From: Serinibacter salmoneus
GTDB lineage: Bacteria; Actinomycetota; Actinomycetes; Actinomycetales; Beutenbergiaceae
Direction of reading: 5' to 3'
Assembly (NCBI RefSeq): GCF_002563925.1
Contig: NZ_PDJD01000001.1
Location: forward strand, 1,804,973-1,868,972
Length of the DNA stretch: 64,000 nt
This document shows positions 17,411 to 26,218 of this stretch, in pieces. The notes under the pieces are model-generated. The model saw nothing but the letters and a program-made list of their open reading frames with translations, ran no database searches and was not told the origin of the DNA. The first letter of the stretch is position 1; each line of letters begins with the position of its first letter. Made by a program: the position numbers and the translations under genes.

Positions 17411-18451
17411 ATGAAGGCACTGCGCTACGTCGAGGTCGGTCAGCCCCCGCAGGTGCAGGAGATCCCCATCCCGCAACCCGGCCCGGGGGAGGTACGACTG
17501 AAGGTCACCGCGGCCGGCGCCTGCCACTCCGACAGTTTCGTCATGGGACTGTCGGCCGAGGAGTACGCGGCATTCGGTTACCCGCTCCCGATGACCCTGG
17601 GTCACGAGGGCGTCGGGATCGTGGACGCCCTGGGCGAGGGCACCACCGGGGTGGAGATCGGTGAGGCGGTCGCGGTCTACGGACCGCGCGGCTGCGGTCG
17701 GTGCCACTCCTGCGCCCAGGGCATGGAGAACTACTGCCAGCACGCCGCCGGCCTGGGCCTGACCCCGCCCGGGCTGGGCCACGACGGCGCGATGGCGGAG
17801 TACATGATCGTCAGCGATCCCCGCCTGCTGGTGCCGCTCGGCGACCTCGACCCGGCCGCGAGCGTGGCGCTCACCGATGCCGGGCTCACGCCGTACCACG
17901 CGATCAAGGGCTCCCTCGATCTGCTGGTCCCGGGCAGCACCGCGGTCGTCGTGGGCGTCGGCGGGCTCGGGCACATGGCGATCCAGGTGCTCAAGGCCCT
18001 TACCGGCGCCACGATCATCGGCATCGACGTGACCGAGGAGAAGGCCGCGTTCGCGGTGGAGAACGGCGCCCACCACGCCTTCGTCTCCGGCGCGGGGGTG
18101 GCCGAGAAGATCCGCGAGGTGGCGGGCGGCCCGGTGACCGCGATCTTCGACTTCGTCGCGAACGACGCCGTCATGGCGATGGCGAGCGAGATCGCGGGGC
18201 CGTGCACCGATTTCGTGGTGGTGGGTGCGGGCGCCCCGACCCGCACGGTCGGCCTGCTCGGGCAGCCGTTCGGCTCCCGGATCCGCGCGCCCTACTGGGG
18301 CTCGCGCCCGGAACTGATGGAGGTGCTGGACCTGGCCCGCTCCGGCGACCTGGCCGTGGAGACGGAGCACTTCAGCCTTGACGACGGCGCCGAGGCCTAC
18401 CGCAAACTGCACGACGGCGAGCTGCGCGGCCGGGCGGTCGTCATCCCGTAG
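17411..18451 (+). CDS. Zinc-dependent NAD(P)+ alcohol dehydrogenase
   Basis: A 346-residue medium-chain dehydrogenase with both zinc sites: the catalytic ligands C38 (GACHSDS) and H64/E65 (TLGHEGVG), and the structural four-cysteine lobe CGRCHSCAQGMENYC. The Rossmann loop is VGVGGLGHMAIQ. It should oxidise primary or secondary alcohols or reduce aldehydes. The ATG at 17411 starts at the conserved MKALRY; an upstream ATG at 17354 would add 19 poorly conserved residues across the palindrome. The substrate is not evident. Confidence 0.9.
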   Translation: MKALRYVEVGQPPQVQEIPIPQPGPGEVRLKVTAAGACHSDSFVMGLSAEEYAAFGYPLPMTLGHEGVGIVDALGEGTTGVEIGEAVAVYGPRGCGRCHSCAQGMENYCQHAAGLGLTPPGLGHDGAMAEYMIVSDPRLLVPLGDLDPAASVALTDAGLTPYHAIKGSLDLLVPGSTAVVVGVGGLGHMAIQVLKALTGATIIGIDVTEEKAAFAVENGAHHAFVSGAGVAEKIREVAGGPVTAIFDFVANDAVMAMASEIAGPCTDFVVVGAGAPTRTVGLLGQPFGSRIRAPYWGSRPELMEVLDLARSGDLAVETEHFSLDDGAEAYRKLHDGELRGRAVVIP

Positions 18452-18466
18452 GCGCAGTCCCCCGCG

Positions 18467-19159
18467 TCACGGCGTGTTCCAGCCCGGGGTCAGGCGGGAG
18501 GCCCCGGGCTGGAGCAGTTCCGCCGCGAGCTGGGCGGTGCCGGCCCGGGGCACCCGCCCCACGACCACGTCCCAGGCGCCGGAGGTGTCCTGCCGCCAGC
18601 GCACCAGGTGACGCATCTCGTGCACGGCACGCACCAGGTCGGCCCCGGAGTACCAGACGCCCACGAACCCTCCGGGCTCCTTGCCGGCCTCGAGCGGGTC
18701 CGGGCAGGCGATGATCGCGGCCGCCTCCAGGTCCGGGCCCGGGGCGAGATCGGCCTCGGGTGCCGCAGGTTCGGCAGGGGCGCCGCGCCGTCGCGCCCAG
18801 CGGCGCACGCCGGCGGCGAGCAGCCGCAGCGCCACCGGCGAGGGCAGGCCCACCAGGAGGCGGCGGCGCGGGCCGGCGAGGGTGCGGGTGGTGCGCAGTC
18901 CGGCCGCGTCGCCCAGCACCACGTCCGGGTGCAGGGCGAGGCGCGCGGCGGCAGCCGCCTCGGGGTCGAGGCGGGGGTCGATCGCGATCACGGTCACGCC
19001 GATCTGCCAGCACGCCCGCGCCACGTCCGATCGCAGCGAGGGGCTCGCGATCGCGAGCAGTGCGCGGTCCCCGGCAATGAGCCCCTTGCGGCGCAGCAGC
19101 ACGGTCAGGGCGAGCACCTCATCGCGCACCGGCGCGGGCGGGTCGGTCAGCGTGGTCAT
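18467..19159 (-). CDS. Truncated adenylate-forming-enzyme-like protein, function unknown
   Basis: A 230-residue protein whose first half resembles the N-terminal part of AMP-binding acyl-CoA ligases (LRRKGLIAGDRALLAIASPS, then ACWQIGVTVIAIDPRLDPE). The later adenylation motifs, including the P-loop-like Thr/Ser/Gly-rich A3 motif, are absent. It could be a degenerate ligase or a member of a small actinobacterial AMP-binding-like family; I cannot assign a reaction. The ATG at 19159 is preferred over 19195. High-GC and in local codon style. Confidence 0.6.
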   Translation of the reverse strand: MTTLTDPPAPVRDEVLALTVLLRRKGLIAGDRALLAIASPSLRSDVARACWQIGVTVIAIDPRLDPEAAAAARLALHPDVVLGDAAGLRTTRTLAGPRRRLLVGLPSPVALRLLAAGVRRWARRRGAPAEPAAPEADLAPGPDLEAAAIIACPDPLEAGKEPGGFVGVWYSGADLVRAVHEMRHLVRWRQDTSGAWDVVVGRVPRAGTAQLAAELLQPGASRLTPGWNTP

Positions 19160-19260
19160 GGCATCCAGCCTGCCCGGGCCGTGCCCGCGTGACATCCGCC
19201 TGCGGGTGGGATTCGCGTGTCCACCCCTCGGGGGATGCCCCTAGGTGCGCCCCTCATCCG

Positions 19261-19370
19261 CGAGGTAGTTCTGCAGGCACCCCGAGGTGGTTCTGCAGGC
19301 ACCTCGAGGTAGTTCTGCAGGCACCCCGAGGCGGTTCCGCAGGCACCCCGAGGCGGTTCTGCAGACCTCA
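19261..19370. repeat. Five tandem copies of a 22-bp minisatellite
   Basis: Units begin at 19261, 19283, 19305, 19327 and 19349, exactly 22 bp apart, each close to GAGGTRGTTCTGCAGGCAC plus a few bases. Every unit contains the palindrome CTGCAG or a one-base variant. The array sits between two minus-strand genes and touches the stop codon of the upstream one. Twenty-two is not a multiple of three, so it is not selected as coding sequence. Confidence 0.92.
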
Positions 19371-20453
19371 GGGGTGCAGCACGAGCTTGCCGACGTGCGC
19401 GCGCCGCTCAAGGTCGGCCTGCGCCCGCGCGGCCTCGGCGAGCGGGTAGGTGCCGGCGATGACCGGGGCGACCTGCCCGCGGCGCGCCATCTCCATCAGC
19501 AGCGCGAAGTGCTCCCGGGTATGCATCGTGGAGCCGACGATGCTCGCGTTGGTCAGGTAGAGCCGGCGCACGTCCAGGCTGATCGCGTACCCGCCGAGCG
19601 CCCCGGCCACCACCCAGCGGGCGCCGGGCGCCAGCATCGGCAGGCCACCCGAGAGCAGGTCCCCGGCCACCACGTCCAGCACCACGTCGATCCCGTCGGG
19701 CGCGCGGGCCGCCACCGCCTCGGCGATGTCGAGGGAGTCGGAGCGGGGCACGACGGCGTGGGCCCCGGCCGCGCACACCGCCTCGGCCTTGCCCGGGCTC
19801 GCCAGGGCGATCACGCGGGCGCCGCGCGCCCGAGCGAGCTGCACCAACGCCAGCCCCACACCGCCGGAGGCGCCGGAGACCAGCACGGTCTCGCCCTCGC
19901 GCTGCCGCCCGCGCTCCAGCATGCCCAGAGCCGTGCCGTAGGCGATCGGCAGGGCCGCGAGCTGGTCGTCGGTGAGCGGGGAACCGGTGACGTCGTGGGC
20001 GCGCTCGGCGGGCACCCGCACGTACTGGGCGTACCCGCCGTCGCTCTCGCTTCCCATGATCGCGATCGGCGGGGACTCGACCCGGTCGGGGTGGTAGGTG
20101 GCGGGGTCCAGCACCACGCGGCGGCCCACCATGCCTGCGTCCACGCCCTCGCCGACGGCGACCACCACACCGGCCACATCGCCGCCCTGGATGCGCGGCA
20201 GGTCCATCTCGCCGAGCCATCCCGCGAGCGCCTCGGGGTCCTGCGCGGTGCCGTAGGCGCCCTGCCGGGTCCACACGTCGGTGTTGTTCAGCGCCGCAGC
20301 GCTCACCCGCACCAGCACCTCACCCGCCGCCGGCCGCGGGGTGGGGACCTCGGCGTGCTCGAGCACCTCGGGGCCGCCGTGGCGGGTCAGGAGCACGGCG
20401 CGCATCGTGGCGGGAACCGGCTCGGGGGTGGGTGCCGTGGGCGTGGATGTCAT
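19368..20453 (-). CDS. Zinc-binding-dehydrogenase-family oxidoreductase (quinone oxidoreductase-like)
   Basis: A 361-residue MDR enzyme. After a Pro/Thr-rich N-terminus it shows MRAVLLTRHGGPEVLE, LNNTDVWTRQGAYG and the NADPH loop SGASGGVGLALVQLAR. Zinc ligands are lacking, so a quinone-oxidoreductase-like activity is likely. The ATG at 20453 has AGGAGG seven bases upstream. A perfect 14-bp palindrome lies just before the gene, suggesting control by a TetR- or MarR-like repressor encoded elsewhere. Confidence 0.83.
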   Translation of the reverse strand: MTSTPTAPTPEPVPATMRAVLLTRHGGPEVLEHAEVPTPRPAAGEVLVRVSAAALNNTDVWTRQGAYGTAQDPEALAGWLGEMDLPRIQGGDVAGVVVAVGEGVDAGMVGRRVVLDPATYHPDRVESPPIAIMGSESDGGYAQYVRVPAERAHDVTGSPLTDDQLAALPIAYGTALGMLERGRQREGETVLVSGASGGVGLALVQLARARGARVIALASPGKAEAVCAAGAHAVVPRSDSLDIAEAVAARAPDGIDVVLDVVAGDLLSGGLPMLAPGARWVVAGALGGYAISLDVRRLYLTNASIVGSTMHTREHFALLMEMARRGQVAPVIAGTYPLAEAARAQADLERRAHVGKLVLHP

Positions 20454-20474
20454 GGTCGTCCTCCTGCCCGGATC

Positions 20475-20488
20475 ACACCGATCGGTGT
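20475..20488. promoter_or_regulatory. Perfect 14-bp palindrome upstream of the MDR gene
   Basis: ACACCGATCGGTGT is fully self-complementary and lies 22 bases before the ATG at 20453. Its size and symmetry are typical of TetR-family operators. Confidence 0.55.
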
Positions 20489-20540
20489 ACCCGACCACGG
20501 TAGACCGCCCGGCGACGCACACCTCGCGCCACCTCAGCCC

Positions 20541-21140
20541 TCAGCGGCCCACCTCGCGGCCCAGGCCGTACCCGGTCAGCCGCCACCCGCCGTCGGCGGC
20601 CTGCGTCACCTCGTTCCACGCCCCGTGCGGCAGGTTGCCCAGCACGCGCTGGGTGCCGAGCCCGAGCAGGGCCAGCAGTCCGTACATGAGCGCGCCGCCG
20701 TGGCTCACCACGACCACCCGCTCCCCCGCGCTCGCCGCGTCGCGCAGCGCCGGGGCCACCCGGGCACCGAGGTCCGCGCTGCTCTCCCAGCCGGGGACGT
20801 CGGGGTCACCACCGGCCCGGCGCACCGCGTACTGCTCGGGCCAGCGCTCGCGGACCTCCTCCCACGTGAGGCCCTGCCACGGCCCGTAGTCGCGCTGCGT
20901 GAGGGCATCGTCCACGCGCAGCGGGACCTCGGCCGCACGAGCGATCGCCGTCGCCGTGTCCCGGGCGCGCTGCAGCGGGGAGGTGAGCACCGCATCGGGC
21001 TGGTAGCGCGAGACCAGGGCGCCGGCCACGCGCGCGGCCTGCGCCACGCCGTCGGGCCCGAGTGGGGTGTCCAGGCGGCCCTGCAGCCGCCCCTCGAGGT
21101 TGTGCGGGGTGCGCGCGTGGCGCACGAGGATCACAGGCAC
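20541..21140 (-). CDS. Histidine phosphatase family protein
   Basis: A 199-residue branch-1 histidine phosphatase (GpmB/CobC-like). The phosphohistidine motif is LVRHARTPHN, with Ala replacing the usual Gly of RHG, and the second histidine is in VVVSHGGALM. It removes phosphate from a small metabolite or phosphoprotein; context gives no clue to the substrate. Confidence 0.87.
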   Translation of the reverse strand: MPVILVRHARTPHNLEGRLQGRLDTPLGPDGVAQAARVAGALVSRYQPDAVLTSPLQRARDTATAIARAAEVPLRVDDALTQRDYGPWQGLTWEEVRERWPEQYAVRRAGGDPDVPGWESSADLGARVAPALRDAASAGERVVVVSHGGALMYGLLALLGLGTQRVLGNLPHGAWNEVTQAADGGWRLTGYGLGREVGR

Positions 21141-21168
21141 GTCTGCCAGCCTACGAGCGCCGCTGGGC

Positions 21169-21624
21169 TCAGTCCGCCACCACCTGGACCGTGAACGTGA
21201 TGTCCTCGGCGCCCCCGGTCAGCGTGACGTCGGTGCGGCCCACCTCCAGCGCGGTGACGCCGGGGTTGAAGGCGGCGTTGCCGTCCAGACGTCCCGGGGT
21301 GAACTCGGCGACCGAGGGTTCGGCCACCTGGCCGTCATAGGTGTCCACCGGGTCATCCCCGGTGGTGATGTCCAGGACCTGGCCCGGCACGAGATCCACC
21401 GTCTGCCCCGGCAGATCGGTGGCGGCCATGACGACCGGGGCGATCACGCTAGTCCCGGACTCGGCGTTCTCAGCGGACTCGGTGCTCTCAGCGGATTCGG
21501 TGCTCTCAGCGGACTCGGTGCCCACGTTGCTCTCCGTGGAACCGGAGCAGCCCGCGAGCAGGAGGACCGAGACCACGGCGAGCGGGGCGGTGAGACGAGC
21601 GAGGGGTGCGGGGGGTGTCCTCAT
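21169..21624 (-). CDS. Small lipoprotein with Glu/Ser/Thr repeats
   Basis: A 151-residue exported protein. The signal ends in LLLAGC (lipobox), then comes a low-complexity stretch with AESTES repeats and a C-terminal domain of about 95 residues ending TLTGGAEDITFTVQVVAD, rich in predicted beta strands. ATG at 21624. The domain is not recognised. It is divergent from the Gfo/Idh/MocA gene with 45 bases between them. Confidence 0.75.
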   Translation of the reverse strand: MRTPPAPLARLTAPLAVVSVLLLAGCSGSTESNVGTESAESTESAESTESAENAESGTSVIAPVVMAATDLPGQTVDLVPGQVLDITTGDDPVDTYDGQVAEPSVAEFTPGRLDGNAAFNPGVTALEVGRTDVTLTGGAEDITFTVQVVAD

Positions 21625-21669
21625 GCGCCCGAGTGTGGCAGAACCGCCGCGACACGGCACGATGGGGGC

Positions 21670-22671
21670 ATGAGTAGCGACGCGACACGGTGGGCCATCC
21701 TCGGACCGGGCATGATCGCCCGCGACTTCATGGTGGGACTGGAATCGGGCACGCACGGGGTGCTGCACGCCGTCGGCTCCTCCGACCGGGCTCGCGCGGC
21801 GGCCTTCGCCGCGGAGTACGGTGCGCCGCACGCCGGCACCTACGAGGAGGTCCTCGACCGCGCGGACGTGGACGCCGTGTACGTGGCGACCGTCCACACC
21901 ACCCACACGGACGTGGCCACCCGCGCGCTGCGCGCCGGGAAGGCGGTGCTGTGCGAGAAGCCCATGGCCGTGACCGCCGGTGGCACCGAGTCGGTGCTCG
22001 CGGTGGCCGCGGAGGAGGCACGCCCGTTCGTCGAGGCGTACAAGTACCGCTTCACCCCGATGTTCCGCGCGCTGCGGGACGTGATCGGCGGCGGGGAGAT
22101 CGGCCAGGTCACCGGCTTCACCGGCTCGTTCGGGTTCCCCGCGCCCTCGCGCACCGGCCGGCTCTTCGATCCCGCGGTGGCCGGCGGCGCGATCTGGGAC
22201 GTCGGCTGCTACCCGGTTTCCTTCGCGGTCGGCGTGGCGGCGGCGGGCGGGGCACCGCTCGGCACCGCCCGCGTGAGCGACGTGAGCGCCCAGCTCACCC
22301 TCGGGGTGGACGCCACGGCCGATGCGACCCTGACCCTCGGCGACTACACCGCGCGGGTGCGCACCGCCATCGTGGCCGAGCGCAGCACCGCGGTGGAGAT
22401 CACCGGCACGGACGGCTCGATCCTGCTGCCGGACGGCTGGGGCGGCCGCGCCACCAGCACCACCCACGCGGAGATCCGCACCGGCACCGGGGTGCGCACC
22501 CTGGAGGTGCCCAGCGTGAACCCGATGGGCGCCGAGGCCGAGGCCGTCTCCCTGGCGCTGGCGGCCGGGCGCCTGGAGGCCCCGGAGATGCCGTGGCGGG
22601 AGTCCCGCGTGATCACCGCGCTGCTGGAGGACTGGCACGAGCAGGCGCGGGCGGCGGGCACCGAACTCTGA
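21670..22671 (+). CDS. Gfo/Idh/MocA-family NAD(P)-dependent oxidoreductase
   Basis: A 333-residue dehydrogenase with an N-terminal Rossmann fold (WAILGPGMIARDF) and the family motif CEKPMAV near residue 100, followed by the alpha/beta C-terminal domain (GGAIWDVGCYPV). Enzymes of this group oxidise or reduce sugar or cyclitol carbons. No sugar-specific neighbour allows a narrower call. A CACGAT box lies six bases before the ATG. Confidence 0.88.
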   Translation: MSSDATRWAILGPGMIARDFMVGLESGTHGVLHAVGSSDRARAAAFAAEYGAPHAGTYEEVLDRADVDAVYVATVHTTHTDVATRALRAGKAVLCEKPMAVTAGGTESVLAVAAEEARPFVEAYKYRFTPMFRALRDVIGGGEIGQVTGFTGSFGFPAPSRTGRLFDPAVAGGAIWDVGCYPVSFAVGVAAAGGAPLGTARVSDVSAQLTLGVDATADATLTLGDYTARVRTAIVAERSTAVEITGTDGSILLPDGWGGRATSTTHAEIRTGTGVRTLEVPSVNPMGAEAEAVSLALAAGRLEAPEMPWRESRVITALLEDWHEQARAAGTEL

Positions 22672-22704
22672 GCTTGGCTCTGAGTCAAACGAGCACCGAC
22701 GACG

Positions 22705-23430
22705 ATGGGCACCCCGACCCCCGGCATCAGCGCGGCACATGACCCAGGCCCCGACCCGCGCGGGGGCATCCCGCCCGAGCCGTGGTTCCTCGGCGGGGAC
22801 CTGCGACTGTCCACCTGGCTGGTGCCGGTCGCGGACCTGCCACCCCAGGTGCGCGAGGTACCCCCGGGATGGCGACTGCTTCGCCTGGGGCGCTTCGCCG
22901 TCGTCGGGGCCGTGGTGGCGCACTACGCCCCCGGCGGGGTGCTCGCCTACGAAGAGCTGCTCGTGGCCCTGCCCGTGCGCCGCGGCGCGCGGCTGCGGAT
23001 CACGATCCCGCAGATCTGGGTGACCACCACCCCGGCGCGCGACGGCGGTCGTCACCTCTGGTCGATCCCGAAGGAGCTGGCGGACATCACCCGGGAGGCG
23101 GCGCCCTCGGGCAGCATGCGGGTGCGGGTGTGGCGCGACGGCGTGCGCCTGGCCTCCCTGGCCGCCCGCCCCGCCCGGCGGCGGCTGCCCGGCACGTGGA
23201 CCCTCCCGCTGCCCACCATCCAGGTGCTCGACGGCGTGCGGGTCGCCGCCACCAACCGGGTCACCGCGCGCCTGCGGCCGCTGCGCACCCGGTGGCGGTT
23301 CGCGGGGCCGCTCGCCTTCCTCGACGGGCGCCGGCCCGCGTTCAGCCTCATGCTGGATGAGGCTGCCATCACCTTCGGCCGCAACGTCGCGCGCCACGTC
23401 AGCCCTCACATCACCCAGGAGGATGCATGA
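22705..23430 (+). CDS. Acetoacetate decarboxylase-like family protein
   Basis: A 241-residue protein of the acetoacetate decarboxylase-like fold. The best marker is GGRHLWSIPKELADI, which matches the family GGR-x-x-W-x-IPKELA motif containing the catalytic-lysine region. Many actinobacterial members are not true decarboxylases. It overlaps the following SDR gene by ATGA, so the two are co-translated, which suggests consecutive steps on a keto or lipid substrate. The exact start is uncertain because of a Pro/Gly-rich N-terminus. Confidence 0.75.
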   Translation: MGTPTPGISAAHDPGPDPRGGIPPEPWFLGGDLRLSTWLVPVADLPPQVREVPPGWRLLRLGRFAVVGAVVAHYAPGGVLAYEELLVALPVRRGARLRITIPQIWVTTTPARDGGRHLWSIPKELADITREAAPSGSMRVRVWRDGVRLASLAARPARRRLPGTWTLPLPTIQVLDGVRVAATNRVTARLRPLRTRWRFAGPLAFLDGRRPAFSLMLDEAAITFGRNVARHVSPHITQEDA

Positions 23431-24251
23431 ACATCGGACGGATCGCCGTCGTCACCGGCTCGGCCCGCGGCATCGGGGCGCAGGTCGCCCGCGACCTGAC
23501 CGCCGCCGGCTACACCGTGATCGTCAGCGACCGCGACGCCGCGGCCGCCGAGGCCACCGCCGCCGAGATCGGCGCACACGGCTATGCGCTCGATGTGACC
23601 GACGCCGCCGCGGTGGCGGCCTTCGTGGAGCGGGTGGAGAGTGAGCACGGGCCGATCGCGGTGTGGGTGAACAACGCCGGGATCATGCCCACCGGGCCGT
23701 TCCTGCAGCAGGAGGCCGCGGAGGCCGAGGCGATCCTCGCGGTGAACCTCGGCGGCGTCCTGACCTGCACCCGCGCCGTGCTGCCGGGGATGGTGGCGCG
23801 CGGTCGGGGCACGATCGTGCAGATCGCCTCGGCCACCGCCACCAAGCCGATCGCGGGGCTGGCGGTCTACTCCGGGTCCAAGGGTGCGGTGCTCTCCTTC
23901 AGCCGCGCGCTGCGGCGGGAACTGCGCGGCACCGGGGTGCACGTGGCGGCCGTGCTGCCCTACCTCGCCGACACCGCGCTCGGAGCCTCACTCCCGGCGC
24001 AGCGTTTCTTCCGGCAGGTCACGCCGAGCGAGGTCAGCGCCGGGGTGATGCGCGCGATCCGGCACCGGCGGGGCATCCAGTACGTGCCGGGCATCCTGCG
24101 CTGGGGGCCGTGGTTCCTGGACGCCCTGCCGCAGGGGCTGGCCGATCGGATCGATGACTTCCTGGGGACGGACGGCATCGGCCTGGGCGGGGACCCCGAG
24201 GTGCGCGGCGCTTATCGCCGCGAGGCGCTCGGGGAGTCCGAGCGGCCCTGA
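23427..24251 (+). CDS. Short-chain dehydrogenase/reductase
   Basis: A 274-residue classical SDR. The cofactor loop is TGSARGIG, the structural motif NNAGIM is present, and the catalytic Tyr-Lys pair sits in VYSGSKGAV. The C-terminal half carries an extension ending near the membrane-like segment GPWFLDALPQGL. Coupled by ATGA to the acetoacetate-decarboxylase-like gene. Substrate unknown. Confidence 0.88.
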   Translation: MNIGRIAVVTGSARGIGAQVARDLTAAGYTVIVSDRDAAAAEATAAEIGAHGYALDVTDAAAVAAFVERVESEHGPIAVWVNNAGIMPTGPFLQQEAAEAEAILAVNLGGVLTCTRAVLPGMVARGRGTIVQIASATATKPIAGLAVYSGSKGAVLSFSRALRRELRGTGVHVAAVLPYLADTALGASLPAQRFFRQVTPSEVSAGVMRAIRHRRGIQYVPGILRWGPWFLDALPQGLADRIDDFLGTDGIGLGGDPEVRGAYRREALGESERP

Positions 24252-24256
24252 ACGGC

Positions 24257-24415
24257 GAACAGCGAGGCTCGGACCTCGCCCAGGACGGAGAATCCGCACA
24301 CCCCGATCCCGCCATGGGGCATCGGTGCAGGTCAAGCACCCTCGAGCCACGGTCGCGCGGTCAGGCCCCGCGGATTGTCCGTCCCCAGCGAGGTGGCTGC
24401 CGCCCGCTGGCTCAC
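24257..24415. repeat. Dispersed intergenic inverted-repeat element, copy 1
   Basis: The core GCATCGGTGCAGGTCAAGC (24319-24337) is flanked by inverted arms, GACGGAGAATCCGC (24284-24297) against GCGGATTGTCCGTC (24370-24383), 13 of 14 paired. Three further copies with the same core lie near 30810, 32212 and 48959. It fills the gap before the SMR genes. Confidence 0.65.
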
Positions 24416-24544
24416 CATGAGGTCTCGGCGGCGTCGTGACACACTGGCTGGCGTGCTGACGTCCCCCACCAGCAGATCCGCGGCCCGCGCGCATGCCGCC
24501 ACGCCCTCCCCCGCGCACCCAGCGCCCGTCAGAGGGAGCGGACG

Positions 24545-25054
24545 ATGAACCGCTGGCTCGCGCTGATCGGCGCCGTGGTCTCGGAGGTCTCCGCGACCCT
24601 GGCGCTGCGCGCCGCCCTGGACCAGCCGCTCTGGTACGTGCTCGTGGTGGTCGGGTACATCGGAGCCTTCACCCTGCTGACCCTCGCGATGCGAGCCGGG
24701 CTCGCGCTCGGGGTCGCCTACGGCGTGTGGGCCTCCCTCGGTGTGGCACTGACCGCGATCCTCAGCCACCTCGTGTTCGGCGAGGCACTCACCGGCACGA
24801 TGGTGATCGGTCTCGTGCTCATCATCGGCGGCGTCTTGCTCATCGAGCTCGGATCGCAGCGCGCCCGGGACCGGGAGGCCGCGGCGGCGGGCGCGGGCGT
24901 GTCCGAGGAGCCGGGAGCGAGCGCGCTGCCCGGGGAGATCCCCGCCGGTGCGGCGGGTCGCCACGCCGGGACGAGCACCGGGGAACTGCCCGTGGTGAGC
25001 GAGCCCGCGGTGACCGAGCCCGCGATGACCGACGACGAGGGGCGGGTGCGCTGA
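24545..25054 (+). CDS. SMR-family multidrug/cation exporter subunit, long form
   Basis: A small four-helix exporter of the DMT/SMR family. Four hydrophobic segments fill residues 1-105 and the membrane-embedded Glu is in VVSEVSATLALRAAL. Unusually it has a polar tail of about 65 residues (Glu/Ala/Pro-rich) that should lie in the cytoplasm. It overlaps the next gene as TGATG. Two adjacent, unequal SMR genes usually form an obligate heterodimer (as in EbrAB or YkkCD). GGGAG lies before the ATG. Confidence 0.88.
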   Translation: MNRWLALIGAVVSEVSATLALRAALDQPLWYVLVVVGYIGAFTLLTLAMRAGLALGVAYGVWASLGVALTAILSHLVFGEALTGTMVIGLVLIIGGVLLIELGSQRARDREAAAAGAGVSEEPGASALPGEIPAGAAGRHAGTSTGELPVVSEPAVTEPAMTDDEGRVR

Positions 25055-25374
25055 TGGGGTGGCTGTTCGTGGCCGGCGCGATCGTGTTCGAGGTCGCGGC
25101 GACGATGGCGCTGCGCGCCGCGGTGCACGGCACGCGCGCCTGGTACATCCTGGTGGGCTCCGGCTACCTGGTCTCCTTCACCATGCTCTCCCTCGCGCTC
25201 GCCGCGGGGATCCCGCTCGGGGTCGCCTACGGGGTGTGGTCGGCGACGGGCATCGCGCTGACCGCCATCCTGTCGAAGTTCATCTTCAAGGAGCCGCTCA
25301 CGCTGCTGATGACGATCGGGATCGCCCTGGTGATCGGCGGCGTGGTGTTCGTGGAGACCGGCGTCTCGCACTGA
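25054..25374 (+). CDS. SMR-family multidrug/cation exporter subunit, short form
   Basis: A 106-residue standard SMR protein with four membrane helices; the conserved glutamate is in IVFEVAATMALRAA. Start overlaps the stop of the long partner (TGATG), so the two are made in equal amounts. The pair probably exports lipophilic cations or guanidinium-like compounds as antiporters; I see no guanidine riboswitch upstream. Confidence 0.9.
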   Translation: MGWLFVAGAIVFEVAATMALRAAVHGTRAWYILVGSGYLVSFTMLSLALAAGIPLGVAYGVWSATGIALTAILSKFIFKEPLTLLMTIGIALVIGGVVFVETGVSH

Positions 25375-25512
25375 GCGCCTCACCCGCCATGTCGTCCGGA
25401 GCCACCTGGGGCGCGTGACCCCATTCCGCGCCGGACGCGCCACCCGCGATGACCGACGCCTCCCCCTCCGACCCCCTCCCGCCGCGTTACCTCGATCGCT
25501 ATCCTGGGTCCC

Positions 25513-26166
25513 ATGCCAGGGACCGGGGCGGGTCTCGGCGTCGCGCTCGGGTGGCGCTCCGCGACGCTCCTGCTGTGCGTGCTCGGACTCCTCACCGACG
25601 GATGGGGCACGCCGTTCCTCTCCCCGCAATCCAACCTCCTGGTCGCCGGCTACCTCGCGTGCTGCCTGTACTGGATGGTGCGGCGCCGCACCCCGGACGC
25701 CCCCGCCCCGACCCTGCGGGGCCTGGTCACGGTGACGATCGTGTTCGTGGGGCTGATCTCGCACTGGACCTACGACGACGCCGTCAACCCCCTCCCTGGT
25801 CTGACCGATCCCGACCCTGCGGCCGCGATCGCGAATCAGTCCGCGTTCCTCATCCACTACGTGGTGCCGGCGATGATGCTCCTGGACTGGCTGTTCCTGC
25901 GGCCGCACGGCGCGTGCTCGCTGCGCCGGGCGCTGCTGTGGCCCACGTACCTGATCGGGTACGGCGTGGTCATCACGGTGCGCTCCATCGCCCTCCCGCA
26001 CGTGTGGGCGCGCTACCCCGTGCCCATGTTCGACCCCTCGGCGGGAGGCTGGGCGGCAGTGGCGCTGGCGGTCCTCGGCCTCGCCGCCGGCGCCTACGCG
26101 CTCGCGCTGCTGCTGTGGTGGCTCGACCGCCTGATCGCGGTGCGCCTCATCCACCACGCCCCCTGA
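25513..26166 (+). CDS. Pr6Pr-family membrane protein
   Basis: A 217-residue integral membrane protein with about six hydrophobic segments. FLSPQSNLLVAGYL and FLIHYVVPAMMLLDWLFLRP match the Pr6Pr group of unknown function. A TATCCT -10 box lies seven bases before the ATG at 25513, indicating a leaderless message and favouring this start over the open frame upstream. Confidence 0.8.
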   Translation: MPGTGAGLGVALGWRSATLLLCVLGLLTDGWGTPFLSPQSNLLVAGYLACCLYWMVRRRTPDAPAPTLRGLVTVTIVFVGLISHWTYDDAVNPLPGLTDPDPAAAIANQSAFLIHYVVPAMMLLDWLFLRPHGACSLRRALLWPTYLIGYGVVITVRSIALPHVWARYPVPMFDPSAGGWAAVALAVLGLAAGAYALALLLWWLDRLIAVRLIHHAP

Positions 26167-26218
26167 GCTGCCATTCCGCTCGGCCCACCGCGGGCCGGGC
26201 TGCGGCACGATGGTCGGT

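Noticed and set aside
24252-24544. Guanidine (ykkC-type) riboswitch before the SMR pair
   Set aside because: I compared the region with the conserved elements of guanidine-I, -II and -III motifs as I know them and found no match; the stretch is instead a copy of the dispersed repeat.
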